NCBI GenBank assembly: GCA_017454945.1
Contig: JAFTCA010000012.1
Location: forward strand, 1 to 64,000
DNA: 64,000 nucleotides
Direction: 5' to 3'
Source: Bacteroidales bacterium
GTDB lineage: Bacteria; Bacteroidota; Bacteroidia; Bacteroidales; WCHB1-69
Shown here piece after piece: positions 22,414-29,904 of this stretch. How positions within the stretch are numbered: position 1 is the stretch's first letter; each line of letters begins with the position of its first letter. Position numbers and translations under genes: made by a program. The notes beneath the pieces are model-generated. The model was not told the origin of the DNA, ran no database searches, and worked only from the letters and a program-made list of their open reading frames with translations.

Positions 22414-22992
22414 CTACAGTCTTTGGTCAAGTTTCACAATTTCGTAGTAGTAGGGATTGCTGGCTATCTTTCCCTCGATGCGCTTCTTTGCCGCCTGGAT
22501 TGTCTCAAAGTCGGTGTCGTCGATATACTCATTCCGTCGCTTGATGTTGTCTTTGGTGTAGAAAAGTATCAAGTTCGTGGCGAAGGTGAAATAGACAGGC
22601 GGCACCTGTGTAAGTCCGTGGAAAACGCTGAAAAGGTCAATGCCGCTTTGCCGGCGGCGGATCTGTAGCCACTGCATGAAGTCATTGCTTTGCGCCTTGA
22701 TGTACACGCGGCAATCGTCAAGCACCAGCACACCGTTACTGTAGTAGCGTTGGATGTACTTCATGGCATCCTGGCTGTAGAGTATGCGCCTATAGCCTTT
22801 GAATGTGCGCAGCTCCTCCCAAGATGTGAGAGGTAGCGCGTGCTGCCATTCGAGCGTGTCAGGCGTGACTACCAGAATGCGGTTGCCGGCTTTCGACATT
22901 TCATTGAGGATGTTCTTCAACAAGGTGGTCTTGCCAGTTCCGTTGATGCCGCAAATGATTGAGCTTATGGCGTATCTGTTGGTTCCGTTCAT
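22414..22992 (-). CDS. P-loop packaging-type ATPase (Zot/A32-like)
   Basis: A 192-residue ATPase with Walker A GINGTGKT (residues 15-22), Walker B GVLVLDD (87-93) and, after it, an IRRRQSGIDLFSVFHGL segment in which the R-R-x-G-D-x-F pattern resembles the post-Walker-B box of Zot and of FtsK/HerA-type genome-packaging ATPases of tailless membrane phages. The chain is just the ATPase core. It lacks the C-terminal membrane helix and periplasmic part of Zot proteins of filamentous phages. It probably drives DNA into preformed capsids. Start chosen at 22992 because the upstream stop is one base before that ATG; the longer frame would overlap the preceding gene. Confidence 0.8.
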   Translation of the reverse strand: MNGTNRYAISSIICGINGTGKTTLLKNILNEMSKAGNRILVVTPDTLEWQHALPLTSWEELRTFKGYRRILYSQDAMKYIQRYYSNGVLVLDDCRVYIKAQSNDFMQWLQIRRRQSGIDLFSVFHGLTQVPPVYFTFATNLILFYTKDNIKRRNEYIDDTDFETIQAAKKRIEGKIASNPYYYEIVKLDQRL

Positions 22993-22993
22993 G

Positions 22994-23533
22994 CTATTTG
23001 CCTTTCTGTTCTTCAAGTTCTGCAATCCGTTTCTTCTGGGCCTCCACCTCCTTCTGTAGTTTCTCTTTCTCTTCGTTTGCCTTGCGGAGTTCAACAGCGT
23101 TGTAAACCTTCGGTCCATAGACTACCAGCACCATGACTACCAGCATTGATGATGGTGATATATCAATATCCTTCTCCTTCATATAGTTTGCCGCTGCCTG
23201 GATAAGGCTGTCCTTCTCCTCCTTGGTTGCTCCTTCCACCTTCTGCTTTGCAATGATGCTGTTAACTTGTGTAAACGCTATGTCCACACAGTTAACAAGT
23301 GTTTCGGCAGGTATCATCGAGAGGTTATACCTGGCGCGCTGCTCGGTTGGAGTCTCTTTTTCCTCCATATCTGGCGGATTGCCTTCAAACGACGGTGTCA
23401 TTTCCATGCCGGCCTCCACAGCGTCCAACTCCGGTGCCATCACCTGGCGCGGCTGCTTCAAACTGTCCAGAAACTCGTCAAAGGAATCCTGCGTGTGTTC
23501 TGTTGTTTGTTCGGTGTTTATTCCTAATCCCAT
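22994..23533 (-). CDS. Protein with central hydrophobic helix and C-terminal coiled coil
   Basis: A 179-residue protein: an acidic N-terminal half, then MLVVMVLVVYGPKVYNAVEL (about 125-145) and a charged coiled coil at 148-178 (KANEEKEKLQKEVEAQKKRI). One base separates it from the ATPase gene, so the two may work together, for example as a membrane platform for packaging. Not a recognised family. Confidence 0.65.
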   Translation of the reverse strand: MGLGINTEQTTEHTQDSFDEFLDSLKQPRQVMAPELDAVEAGMEMTPSFEGNPPDMEEKETPTEQRARYNLSMIPAETLVNCVDIAFTQVNSIIAKQKVEGATKEEKDSLIQAAANYMKEKDIDISPSSMLVVMVLVVYGPKVYNAVELRKANEEKEKLQKEVEAQKKRIAELEEQKGK

Positions 23534-23535
23534 AG

Positions 23536-23817
23536 TTACAGTTTTTTCAATAGTTCAACAATAAGTTCCCCAACAGGAATAGAGCGCAGCACCTCCTTGA
23601 TTGTGCTATTATTATATAGTATAACCAAAGATACGTACTCCTTCCCGCCCGACTCGGTGGTGATCATTATCTCCACAGTCTCGTTGTACGACAGGTCGAG
23701 CTGCTTTGCCTGCTCATCCTTCACTGCCTGTATAAGTCCGTCAATCTTGCCGCTTTCGGCCAGTTTCTGGACTGTTGGTGTGAGTGTCTTAATCAGTATA
23801 GCCGTGGTAGCGTTCAA
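23536..23817 (-). CDS. Hypothetical protein, TTG start
   Basis: A 93-residue soluble protein with amphipathic helices and strands (VQKLAESGKIDGLIQAVKDE, VSLVILYNN). The start is TTG at 23815-23817, chosen because AAAGGAGG sits 6 bases before it and no ATG is available until residue 51. The TTG follows the upstream stop TAA directly. Unknown function. Confidence 0.6.
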   Translation of the reverse strand: MNATTAILIKTLTPTVQKLAESGKIDGLIQAVKDEQAKQLDLSYNETVEIMITTESGGKEYVSLVILYNNSTIKEVLRSIPVGELIVELLKKL

Positions 23818-24438
23818 TTACTCCTCCTTTGCCTTTAGTTGTTGTTGCAGTTTCTTGACAACAGAATCCGGAACGCAGTCGATTGAAAACTTGTTGCCCT
23901 TGATTAGCATTTCTCGCACGCAGTACATAAAAAACACCTCCGGAGTGATGTCGTTGCGCTTGCGGTTTTTGTTCTCTCGGTCGGCCAGGTATTGCAGGCA
24001 CAGAATATCCAGAGGCTCAGCAGGAACGACAATGCAGCCCTTCATACGCTGCTCGTATTCCTTGTTCCTCGATGATGCGCTCTCGAATGCGTCTCCTGAT
24101 GCCTTCAACTTCTCCGAAAGCTCCTGGATAAGGTCAGCGTTTTGTGCCAGCGTCTCCTTCTGCTTCTGGTTTCCTTCCGTTGCAAGTTGCAGGTCGGATG
24201 ACAGTTTTTCGATGGTTAGCTGCTGCTGCCTTACGGTTTCCTTCAGTTGCTTAACGGCCTCCTCGTTATCCTTGTTGATTTTCAAAGGATTGGAATAGCG
24301 TTCCAGTAGGGCATCCAAGAATTGGCCGCCAGTGTCGAATGCTCCATCGGCTTTCAGTTCATCCCAGCGGTCGCGCGTGTTCTGGTTGATCTTAACTCCC
24401 AGAGTAACTAATTTTTCTTTTTCGGCTTCTTCGCTCAT
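23818..24438 (-). CDS. Coiled-coil protein with possible ribbon-helix-helix N-terminus
   Basis: A 206-residue soluble protein. Residues 10-45 (VTLGVKINQNTRDRWDELK, then GGQFLDALLERY) resemble a ribbon-helix-helix DNA-binding unit. Residues 60-125 form a coiled coil (EEAVKQLKETVRQQQLTIEK) and the C-terminal 70 residues form another helical domain. The architecture resembles partition or plasmid-type DNA-binding proteins and could bind the nearby iteron arrays at 25285-25496. It is the first gene of a leftward group after the hairpin at 24511-24569. Confidence 0.55.
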   Translation of the reverse strand: MSEEAEKEKLVTLGVKINQNTRDRWDELKADGAFDTGGQFLDALLERYSNPLKINKDNEEAVKQLKETVRQQQLTIEKLSSDLQLATEGNQKQKETLAQNADLIQELSEKLKASGDAFESASSRNKEYEQRMKGCIVVPAEPLDILCLQYLADRENKNRKRNDITPEVFFMYCVREMLIKGNKFSIDCVPDSVVKKLQQQLKAKEE

Positions 24439-24477
24439 AATTTTTTTGTTTTAAGTGGTTAGTATTAAAAGTTTTTG

Positions 24478-24485
24478 TATATTTG
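24478..24485 (+). promoter_or_regulatory. Plus-strand -7 box (TATATTTG) facing a strong hairpin
   Basis: TATATTTG points rightward, against all neighbouring genes, and is followed 26 bp later by the perfect inverted repeat at 24511-24569. Together they could make a short antisense RNA of about 85 nt. Confidence 0.35.
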
Positions 24486-24510
24486 CAATGTTGTTACGAG
24501 ATAACAATAT

Positions 24511-24569
24511 AAAAAAGTTTGCATTGGATATAGGCAAGGCTACGGCTCCTATGTGATGCAAACTTTTTT
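24511..24569. terminator. Perfect 14-bp inverted repeat, probable two-way terminator
   Basis: AAAAAAGTTTGCAT (24511-24524) pairs with ATGCAAACTTTTTT (24556-24569). The 31-nt interior holds a second small stem (ATAGG/CCTAT). A/T tracts on both sides let it end transcription in both directions. Its right arm codes the last residues of the leftward gene at 24549-24986. Confidence 0.65.
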
Positions 24570-24986
24570 ATTTACTTCTATGTTATAGTAATACTTTCCT
24601 CCTTTTTGGAATTGAACAGCCAAACGGACTACTTCTGGTTTTCCATCAATAGTACATTTGCACTTGAAATTCAGGTACCCGATAACACCGTCAGAGTCAG
24701 AGTCCTTTTTGGGTCCAAAATTGTTATAGACGGCATATTTCAATAGTTCTGGAAGAATAATAGCACATGCAGCTTTTTGTAAATACATGGCCTCTCCAAA
24801 GGCTGTTTTCCTGCTTGATTTTACTGATATGGTGATAGGTAGTTTTAAGTCATCGTTGATATATTTTTCAAAGGCATAGTTCTTTCTGATATATTCAAAT
24901 ACAACTTTTCTCAAATTACTTGTAGATAAACCTTTCCATTCCTCTGGAGTTCTGGCGGCTGGAATGTGTTTTTGTATATATTTCAT
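24549..24986 (-). CDS. Hypothetical protein, possibly LPD-like domain
   Basis: A 145-residue basic soluble protein. LSTSNLRKVVFEYIRKNY, ITISVKSSRKT and a final VRLAVQFQKGGKYYYNIEV recall the large-polyvalent-protein-associated domains of phages and elements, which often accompany nucleases, but the match is weak. The gene's last seven codons form one arm of the terminator hairpin. It borders the 580-bp noncoding region with iterons. Confidence 0.5.
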   Translation of the reverse strand: MKYIQKHIPAARTPEEWKGLSTSNLRKVVFEYIRKNYAFEKYINDDLKLPITISVKSSRKTAFGEAMYLQKAACAIILPELLKYAVYNNFGPKKDSDSDGVIGYLNFKCKCTIDGKPEVVRLAVQFQKGGKYYYNIEVNKKVCIT

Positions 24987-25284
24987 ATTATCAATATTTT
25001 ATCTCATCATCAAACCGCCTGTTACCCGTATAACCTATATTAGATGTCCTTTTACAACCGGTTGTTTGGGGTGTGAAACGGAAAGTTTTTCAGTGGTTTT
25101 GGCGCAGTTTTCGCAATGACTATAAAACGCATAACAAAAAGTGAAACAGAATGTTACAGGCGTTTTTCGTATCAAAGTGAACAATAACTGACTGAAAACG
25201 TGCTGCTTAAATATACAAAAAACATCAATCCTCACGGAAAAATTGAGAAAAAATCAAAAAAGAAAAAAAGTTGTTTTGTGCAAA

Positions 25285-25496
25285 AACTACCAACTACCTA
25301 ACTACCGAGAAAAAAAATTAAAAATTCGTTTACAAAATTCGTTTGAGTGCTAACTACCCTAACTACCAACTACAAAAAATCAGAAAAATAACTACTTAAA
25401 AATAAGGATATTAAAAAATGGTAGTTAGGTAGTTAGGTAGTTGGCAAAAAAAAACAATTTCTGCAAAACGCTTTTTTTTGGTAGTTGGAGGTAGTT
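25285..25496. repeat. Inverted arrays of a 7-bp iteron
   Basis: AACTACC at 25285, 25292, 25300, 25352 and 25361, then the reverse complement GGTAGTT at 25420, 25428, 25436, 25480 and 25490. Five perfect copies face each way, mostly 7-10 bp apart, about a centre near 25390. Partial copies (AACTAC) lie at 25368 and 25390. Confidence 0.8.
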
Positions 25497-25516
25497 AGCA
25501 CTCCTGACTACCGGAC

Positions 25517-25548
25517 AAAAAAAAGCCGTCTATATTGCGATAGACGGC
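25517..25548 (-). terminator. Terminator of the PIN toxin operon
   Basis: GCCGTCTAT (25525-25533) and ATAGACGGC (25540-25548) form a perfect 9-bp stem with a 6-nt loop, followed on the minus strand by eight T (25517-25524). Confidence 0.88.
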
Positions 25549-25569
25549 AAAAAATGAATCCTCTTATTA

Positions 25570-25977
25570 TTATATGCAAATTCTTTCCTTGAATTTTGTT
25601 AATGTGATAACTTCAAGTTTCTTTTTTAATTCTGTTTCCATCACATCTTTATCTCCTGATACAAGATATTTTGAATTTGATTGATAAGCCAAATCGAAAA
25701 GAAAATTATCTTTTGGATCCCTGCAACCAGAAAACTCCAACTTTATTTTTATCAATATGCTTAATCTCTCATAGAACCTTATATATTCGGATATTGGAAG
25801 AGTAAGATATTTTTTTAATTTATTCCGTGTCAGAACATCTGATATTTCCCTTGTTAATTCTTTAGCCCTATAGAAATCCACATCATAATCAAAGACCATT
25901 TCAACAAGTTCCTTAAAATTTCCTTTGAGAAAATAGGATACCCAAATGTTCGTGTCAAACACTGTTTTAGTTTTCAT
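25570..25977 (-). CDS. PIN-domain toxin (VapC-like)
   Basis: A 135-residue PIN-domain ribonuclease. Acidic active-site residues appear as FDTNIW at the start, Glu in TREISDVL, the RDPKDN motif and SGDKDV. It matches the COG1569-type putative toxins rather than classical VapC. PIN toxins cut RNA, often tRNA or rRNA, when the antitoxin is lost. Its ATG lies inside the end of the antitoxin gene (11-bp overlap), so the two are coupled, with a shared promoter box at 26205 and a strong terminator downstream. In the element it probably stabilises lysogeny or blocks other phages. Confidence 0.82.
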   Translation of the reverse strand: MKTKTVFDTNIWVSYFLKGNFKELVEMVFDYDVDFYRAKELTREISDVLTRNKLKKYLTLPISEYIRFYERLSILIKIKLEFSGCRDPKDNFLFDLAYQSNSKYLVSGDKDVMETELKKKLEVITLTKFKERICI

Positions 25978-26182
25978 GTCTAACCTTTTTAACTTCTTCT
26001 ACAATGTCTTTTAGTGTTAAAGTATTTTTCTTTACTGATTTTTCTAATCTTTCAGCTTGTTCCATCAACAACATTCTCTTCAACAAATATTCAAGTTCTA
26101 TTTGTTGTTTTGCTGGCATTTTCTTAACTAAAAGCAGAATATTGTTTATTCTACTTGTTGATCTGATTGAGGTTGTTTCCAT
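25967..26182 (-). CDS. Antitoxin partner of the PIN toxin
   Basis: A 71-residue mostly helical, basic protein (begins METTSIRSTSRINNILLLVKK, split by a short turn; ends EEVKKVRHEN). I chose the ATG at 26182 because a TATATTTG promoter box lies 23 bp upstream of it; the longer frame would start before the promoter. No named antitoxin family is recognised, but the size, order and overlap with the toxin are those of vapBC-type modules. Confidence 0.7.
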   Translation of the reverse strand: METTSIRSTSRINNILLLVKKMPAKQQIELEYLLKRMLLMEQAERLEKSVKKNTLTLKDIVEEVKKVRHEN

Positions 26183-26204
26183 TTTTCTATTTTTTTTCTT
26201 TTTG

Positions 26205-26212
26205 CAAATATA
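26205..26212 (-). promoter_or_regulatory. TA operon -7 box (TATATTTG)
   Basis: TATATTTG on the minus strand, 23 bp before the antitoxin ATG. It sets the antitoxin start. Confidence 0.6.
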
Positions 26213-26224
26213 CAAAAAAAATAT

Positions 26225-26254
26225 AAGAAAACACTCCGAGGCATTTCGGAGTGT
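26225..26254 (-). terminator. Terminator after the adenine methyltransferase gene
   Basis: ACACTCCGA (26231-26239) pairs with TCGGAGTGT (26246-26254), with a 6-nt loop and a T-rich minus-strand tail. It isolates the methyltransferase operon from the toxin-antitoxin promoter. Confidence 0.75.
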
Positions 26255-26301
26255 CGGGGAGGATTCTGTAAAAAATAAGGCGGCCAGTTTAAAGAATGCC
26301 C

Positions 26302-26970
26302 TCACCGGCCTACTTTGCGTTGTACATCTTTTTCAGATAGTTTAGGTAAGCTGTCATCTACAGGCTTTGGGGTGGTCCATTCCTCAAATCTTTTGTTACC
26401 ACTCGAATAAAAGTCCGTATCAATCTCTAATCCTGTATAATCAAATCCTAACATATAAGCGGCTATCCGTGATGATTGGCTCCCCATCATAGGATCAAAG
26501 ATTTTGTCACCAGGTTTTGCAAAAGTCTCCAACAGATACTTGTATAGCGCTACAGGCTTCTGTGTCGGATGTATCTTGCCTTTTATGCGGTTATCCATGC
26601 GGAACAGTTTGGCCGGACCTTTGAACGAAGTGTATATGAACTCGCACTGCGAAAAGTTTTTCCACGGTTGCACCTTGTCCCAGCACACAAAACACCTGGA
26701 AGGCGGAAGGTTGAAGTAGTTACCTCCGAAAATGATAACATTCTCGCACACTCTGAACAACTCCGTGAAGAACTCTTGCGGTGGCTTGAAGTCCCAGCTG
26801 TCGATTGCACCATGATTGAAAATGCGGTTTCTCAACTTTCCCTTTCCTCCTGTCTGGCCTCCACTCTGCTTTATGCCGTATGGCGGATCTGCAATGCCGA
26901 GGTCGAAATACTTGTCCGGAAAGGTTTTCATTACCTCCATACAATCTCTGTTACTGACAAAACTATACAT
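26302..26970 (-). CDS. DNA N6-adenine (or N4-cytosine) methyltransferase
   Basis: A 222-residue beta-class amino-methyltransferase: the catalytic motif IADPPYG is near residue 30 and the AdoMet motif FDPMMGSQSSRIAAYMLG near residue 170, in the beta-class order. The DPPY form is usual for N6-adenine enzymes. The recognition domain between them is short. There is no endonuclease beside it, so it is probably an orphan methylase that protects phage DNA or marks replication. A good AAGGAG lies 9 bases before the ATG, inside the end of the preceding methylase gene. Confidence 0.88.
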   Translation of the reverse strand: MYSFVSNRDCMEVMKTFPDKYFDLGIADPPYGIKQSGGQTGGKGKLRNRIFNHGAIDSWDFKPPQEFFTELFRVCENVIIFGGNYFNLPPSRCFVCWDKVQPWKNFSQCEFIYTSFKGPAKLFRMDNRIKGKIHPTQKPVALYKYLLETFAKPGDKIFDPMMGSQSSRIAAYMLGFDYTGLEIDTDFYSSGNKRFEEWTTPKPVDDSLPKLSEKDVQRKVGR

Positions 26971-27876
26971 CTAAATTTCTCCTTTTTCTATCTTTTCTAT
27001 TGCAAAAAATATCTCGTACATCACTTGCGGCACTATCGCATTTCCGTAGGCTTTCAGGCTTTCTGTTCTCCATTTTGAGAAAGATATGGTAAGGTGGTCC
27101 ACATTAAAGGGAAGCCCATCATTTCCTCTGTGAATAGGGGAGACAGACGGGAAGGAGTGCCATCTTCCAAGCCTCTTTTTTTGAAGTCTTGTGCCATTGT
27201 TGTTGGCAATAGTGCAGATCCCGCCATTGCCGACAGACTTTTCCCCATTTGAGATTTCGGATTCCACTTGTTCGTGTATTTCTCGCCTTCCGATGCTTGT
27301 GGTGTTGGTAAAATTTGCAATAATGAAGATTCTATCTCTTCGGTGCGGTGCTCCAACGGCACAAGCTGGAATAATAACCGGTTGGACTGAATATCCTGCA
27401 CCTTCAAGATCTCTGCACACTCGCTCGATGGTAAAGATTTGTCTCTGTCGGTAGTAGTATAGTCCGTCACCTTCTTCGAATAGAGATTCCTCACACCCCA
27501 CTTCAGAAATCTTTTCTTGTTCTGCCATCGTTGTGATTCCAGCAACATTTTCACCAATAACCCAAGTTGGCCTGATTTCGGTAATAGCACGGAGCATTTG
27601 AGGCCAGAGATAGCGGTCATCTTCATGGCCTTTTCGCTGGCCGGCATAACTGAAAGGCTGGCAAGGGAAGCCTCCGGTAAGAACATCGACTTTTCCTCGC
27701 CACTCTGTAAAGTCTGTTTCGATGATGTTTTCATAACTTTTTGAATTTGGAAACCAATACTCTAAAATTTTTCTACAGAAATCGTTTATTTCACAATGGA
27801 AGGCATTATGCCATCCAAGCATTGCTGCGGCCACCTCTGGACCTCCAATTCCACTGAATAATGAAGCGTGAACCAT
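26971..27876 (-). CDS. DNA C5-cytosine methyltransferase
   Basis: A 301-residue enzyme with the ordered m5C motifs: I (SLFSGIGGPEVAA), IV with the catalytic Cys (GGFPCQPFSYAG), VI (IGENVAGI), VIII (HRRDRIFIIAN) and X (AYGNAIVPQVMYEIF). The target recognition domain between VIII and X is small. The preceding AAGGAGGT is a perfect Shine-Dalgarno site. Together with the adjacent adenine methylase and no nuclease, this points to anti-restriction self-modification. Confidence 0.92.
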   Translation of the reverse strand: MVHASLFSGIGGPEVAAAMLGWHNAFHCEINDFCRKILEYWFPNSKSYENIIETDFTEWRGKVDVLTGGFPCQPFSYAGQRKGHEDDRYLWPQMLRAITEIRPTWVIGENVAGITTMAEQEKISEVGCEESLFEEGDGLYYYRQRQIFTIERVCRDLEGAGYSVQPVIIPACAVGAPHRRDRIFIIANFTNTTSIGRREIHEQVESEISNGEKSVGNGGICTIANNNGTRLQKKRLGRWHSFPSVSPIHRGNDGLPFNVDHLTISFSKWRTESLKAYGNAIVPQVMYEIFFAIEKIEKGEI

Positions 27877-27887
27877 AATAAACCTCC

Positions 27888-29174
27888 TTAATACAAGTAG
27901 CTGGTAAGTTTTTGTCTAATCCACTCCAGTGTGGGATCAATCATTTGCACGGCATACAGATTTCGTGGCTGCTTGTTGAAGCGGTCCTTTTTGTAGCTTT
28001 TAACCTGATAGCCGCACTTTCGCATTGCAGTCTGTAGATTATAGCTCTTTAGGTAGTTATTGTTGCTATAGGCCTTCAAAATGGCTATAATCTCCGTGAA
28101 GCTCATATAGTAGGTGTCTCTGTCAGGTAGAGGCGGATTTTCATCATTGACAGGCAAGAATACGGCCTGCAAGGTCTCCGACTCCTCTGTTGGTGCCTCA
28201 AAGCTGCCGTTCATCATGTCGATAGTCAGATAGTCCTCTCTGCCGAATATGTATTTGCTTTTCAGTTTGTCGGCCTCGAATTTGACCTCTGCCCACAAAG
28301 AGTCAATGTCAAGCTCCAGATAGTCTTTCGATATGTCGGTGATGGCAAAGCACAGGTAGCGTCTGTTGTTGCTGTCTCGTAGGAAACGGCTTTCGTTCAC
28401 CGATCCGCAAAAGTTGGCTATCCTGCGCCTTCGCTGGTGGCTTGCTCTATATAGCTTTCTGTTCGTGATGTCTGGTGCCGACACAATGGCCTTCATGCAG
28501 TTGTAGTCTTTGCCGAAAATGGTCTCCATCTGGTCATCCACATTGATTAAGAACTTCTCGGCAAGGTAGTTGCTGGTGTTGTAGTCGGTGAGGCTCGGAT
28601 TGATATGCGAACATACGCGGTAATCCAACAGCGGTTTGGGGCAGATGTTGTTAAGAAAAGATGTTTTGAAACGGCCCTGGGCACCGATAAGAATAAGCAT
28701 CACATCATTGATTGTCTGGCCGGTGGCGCACAGGCAGCAGGCAATAAGCCACTTCTTTATGTATTCATCAAAAAGTTGCTTGTATGTCTTTCCTCTGATA
28801 ATCTGCTCCGGATGATCGAGTGTGATATAGTCCGCGAATTTCTTGATATGTCCGAACCCTCTGAATTGGAGCTGCTGAAAATATTCTTTTACTGGATCAT
28901 GATCCTCGACAAGTGAGCTATTAAGCAAATCCTCCAGGTCCTCCTTTGGCTTCGTAAAGCGCATTTCCTTTAGCCGTATGATGATGTCGGTTTTGATTTT
29001 GTCGGTCATCATAACAAAATTCTTGTCCTCCAGCTTGCGATATTCAAGAGTTTGCGTTACTGTGTTGTTTCTGAACTCGTACTGCCTGAATAGCCACTCC
29101 TGTATCTTTGTGATTTTCGGCTTTTCCTGTATCTGTTTCTCGACCTGTTCGAGGTCTTGTTTTTGTTCTTCCAT
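27888..29174 (-). CDS. VapE-family replicative helicase
   Basis: A 428-residue protein matching virulence-associated E-type P-loop helicases of phages and islands. Walker A is in LIGAQGRFKTSF (about residue 165) and Walker B-like KFLINVDDQ near 210, followed by KAIVSAPDITNRKLYRASHQ, RRRRIANFCGSVNES (arginine-finger region) and RRYLCFAI. There is no primase domain on the N-terminal side, so a host primase or another element protein must prime. It is probably the element's main replication protein, to be loaded at the iteron region. Confidence 0.85.
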   Translation of the reverse strand: MEEQKQDLEQVEKQIQEKPKITKIQEWLFRQYEFRNNTVTQTLEYRKLEDKNFVMMTDKIKTDIIIRLKEMRFTKPKEDLEDLLNSSLVEDHDPVKEYFQQLQFRGFGHIKKFADYITLDHPEQIIRGKTYKQLFDEYIKKWLIACCLCATGQTINDVMLILIGAQGRFKTSFLNNICPKPLLDYRVCSHINPSLTDYNTSNYLAEKFLINVDDQMETIFGKDYNCMKAIVSAPDITNRKLYRASHQRRRRIANFCGSVNESRFLRDSNNRRYLCFAITDISKDYLELDIDSLWAEVKFEADKLKSKYIFGREDYLTIDMMNGSFEAPTEESETLQAVFLPVNDENPPLPDRDTYYMSFTEIIAILKAYSNNNYLKSYNLQTAMRKCGYQVKSYKKDRFNKQPRNLYAVQMIDPTLEWIRQKLTSYLY

Positions 29175-29177
29175 GAT

Positions 29178-29564
29178 TTAAATGTCAATGATTGGTATTA
29201 GCGATAATGGATTGTTGAATCTTTTGTCAGTGCTGGCAAAGGCTGTCAGCGCGTGTCCTATTTCAAGTAAGTTTTGGTTTGGATCATTGAAGTGGATGTA
29301 GAGCAAAAGGCCGTTTGCTTTTGCCGCTTCCGGATGGTTTGCAAGCTCGTTTATCTTTTGGTTCACAAACTTGTTGAACTCGTTTACCCATAGGTTTTTT
29401 CCGAGGATCATAGGCAGGATGTCCTGTTCCAGGAACTCGATTTCCGACAACAGGTGCTTGTACTGCATTGTCGATGGCTCCAGTTTGGCCAGAAAAGCCT
29501 TTTTGTTGTCGATTAGCTTTTTGAGGCGGTGCGCTTCGTAGTCGATGGTTTCTTCTATTTGCAT
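29178..29564 (-). CDS. Hypothetical helical protein, early operon
   Basis: A 128-residue protein; the N-terminal half is amphipathic helix (DYEAHRLKKLIDNKKAFLAKL) and the end is hydrophobic (NNPLSLIPIIDI). I start at 29564 because GGGAGG lies 7 bases before that ATG. It ends 3 bp before the helicase gene, so it may be a helicase loader or cofactor; this rests on position only. Confidence 0.6.
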   Translation of the reverse strand: MQIEETIDYEAHRLKKLIDNKKAFLAKLEPSTMQYKHLLSEIEFLEQDILPMILGKNLWVNEFNKFVNQKINELANHPEAAKANGLLLYIHFNDPNQNLLEIGHALTAFASTDKRFNNPLSLIPIIDI

Positions 29565-29601
29565 AGTTAATCCTCCCAATAATAAGTATTGTAGGGCATG
29601 G

Positions 29602-29904
29602 CTATTTCATTGTTTTAAGTGAAAAACTGTCTATTTCGAGTGTGTAGGTGCGCTCGTTAGGAACGCTGATGGTGCCTCTATTGTAGCGGCCATAGATTGC
29701 AAACCGGCTTTTGTCGGTCACGTTGAGTTTCACATCCACCACTGTCATCCGTCGCTTCAACAGGCTGTCGATGATCATGCGCTGCTCGGTGACTGTCTGG
29801 CGCATGTCCTTTAGATGGCGGCCACGGAGTCCGGCAACGGTTCCGCAGACAATGGTTCCGACGGTGAGTGCGGCGAACATGGCTATGCTAATCCACTTTT
29901 TCAT
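29602..29904 (-). CDS. Membrane-anchored hypothetical protein (100 aa)
   Basis: An N-terminal helix (WISIAMFAALTVGTIVCGTVAGL) and an exposed part with a helix and then beta strands (MTVVDVKLNVTDKSRFAIYG). Its ATG lies inside the end of the DUF4406 gene (17-bp overlap). Possibly a superinfection-exclusion protein by analogy with early phage membrane proteins, but there is no direct evidence. Confidence 0.6.
   Translation of the reverse strand: MKKWISIAMFAALTVGTIVCGTVAGLRGRHLKDMRQTVTEQRMIIDSLLKRRMTVVDVKLNVTDKSRFAIYGRYNRGTISVPNERTYTLEIDSFSLKTMK

Larger units (their letters stand above)
24987..25569. other. AT-rich 580-bp noncoding segment with iterons (candidate replication origin)
   Basis: No credible gene is visible on either strand; a 66-codon frame on the minus strand lacks any start signal or family resemblance. 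The right half holds inverted arrays of AACTACC (25285-25373) and GGTAGTT (25420-25496), an 11-bp direct repeat AAAATTCGTTT (25321-25331 and 25334-25344) and long A/T tracts. Such a layout is typical of replication origins or partition sites. Confidence 0.5.

Noticed and set aside
23597..24298. 233-codon plus-strand frame opposite the coiled-coil genes.
   Set aside because: Ser/Cys/Phe-rich composition typical of an antisense shadow; the opposite genes have Shine-Dalgarno sites and coiled coils.
25035..25235. 66-codon minus-strand frame in the gene-free segment.
   Set aside because: No start signal, no family resemblance, composition unlike neighbours, and it lies within the candidate origin.
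25285..25513. CRISPR-like array in the repeat region.
   Set aside because: Units are 7 bp with irregular short spacing and inverted orientation, and no cas gene is near.
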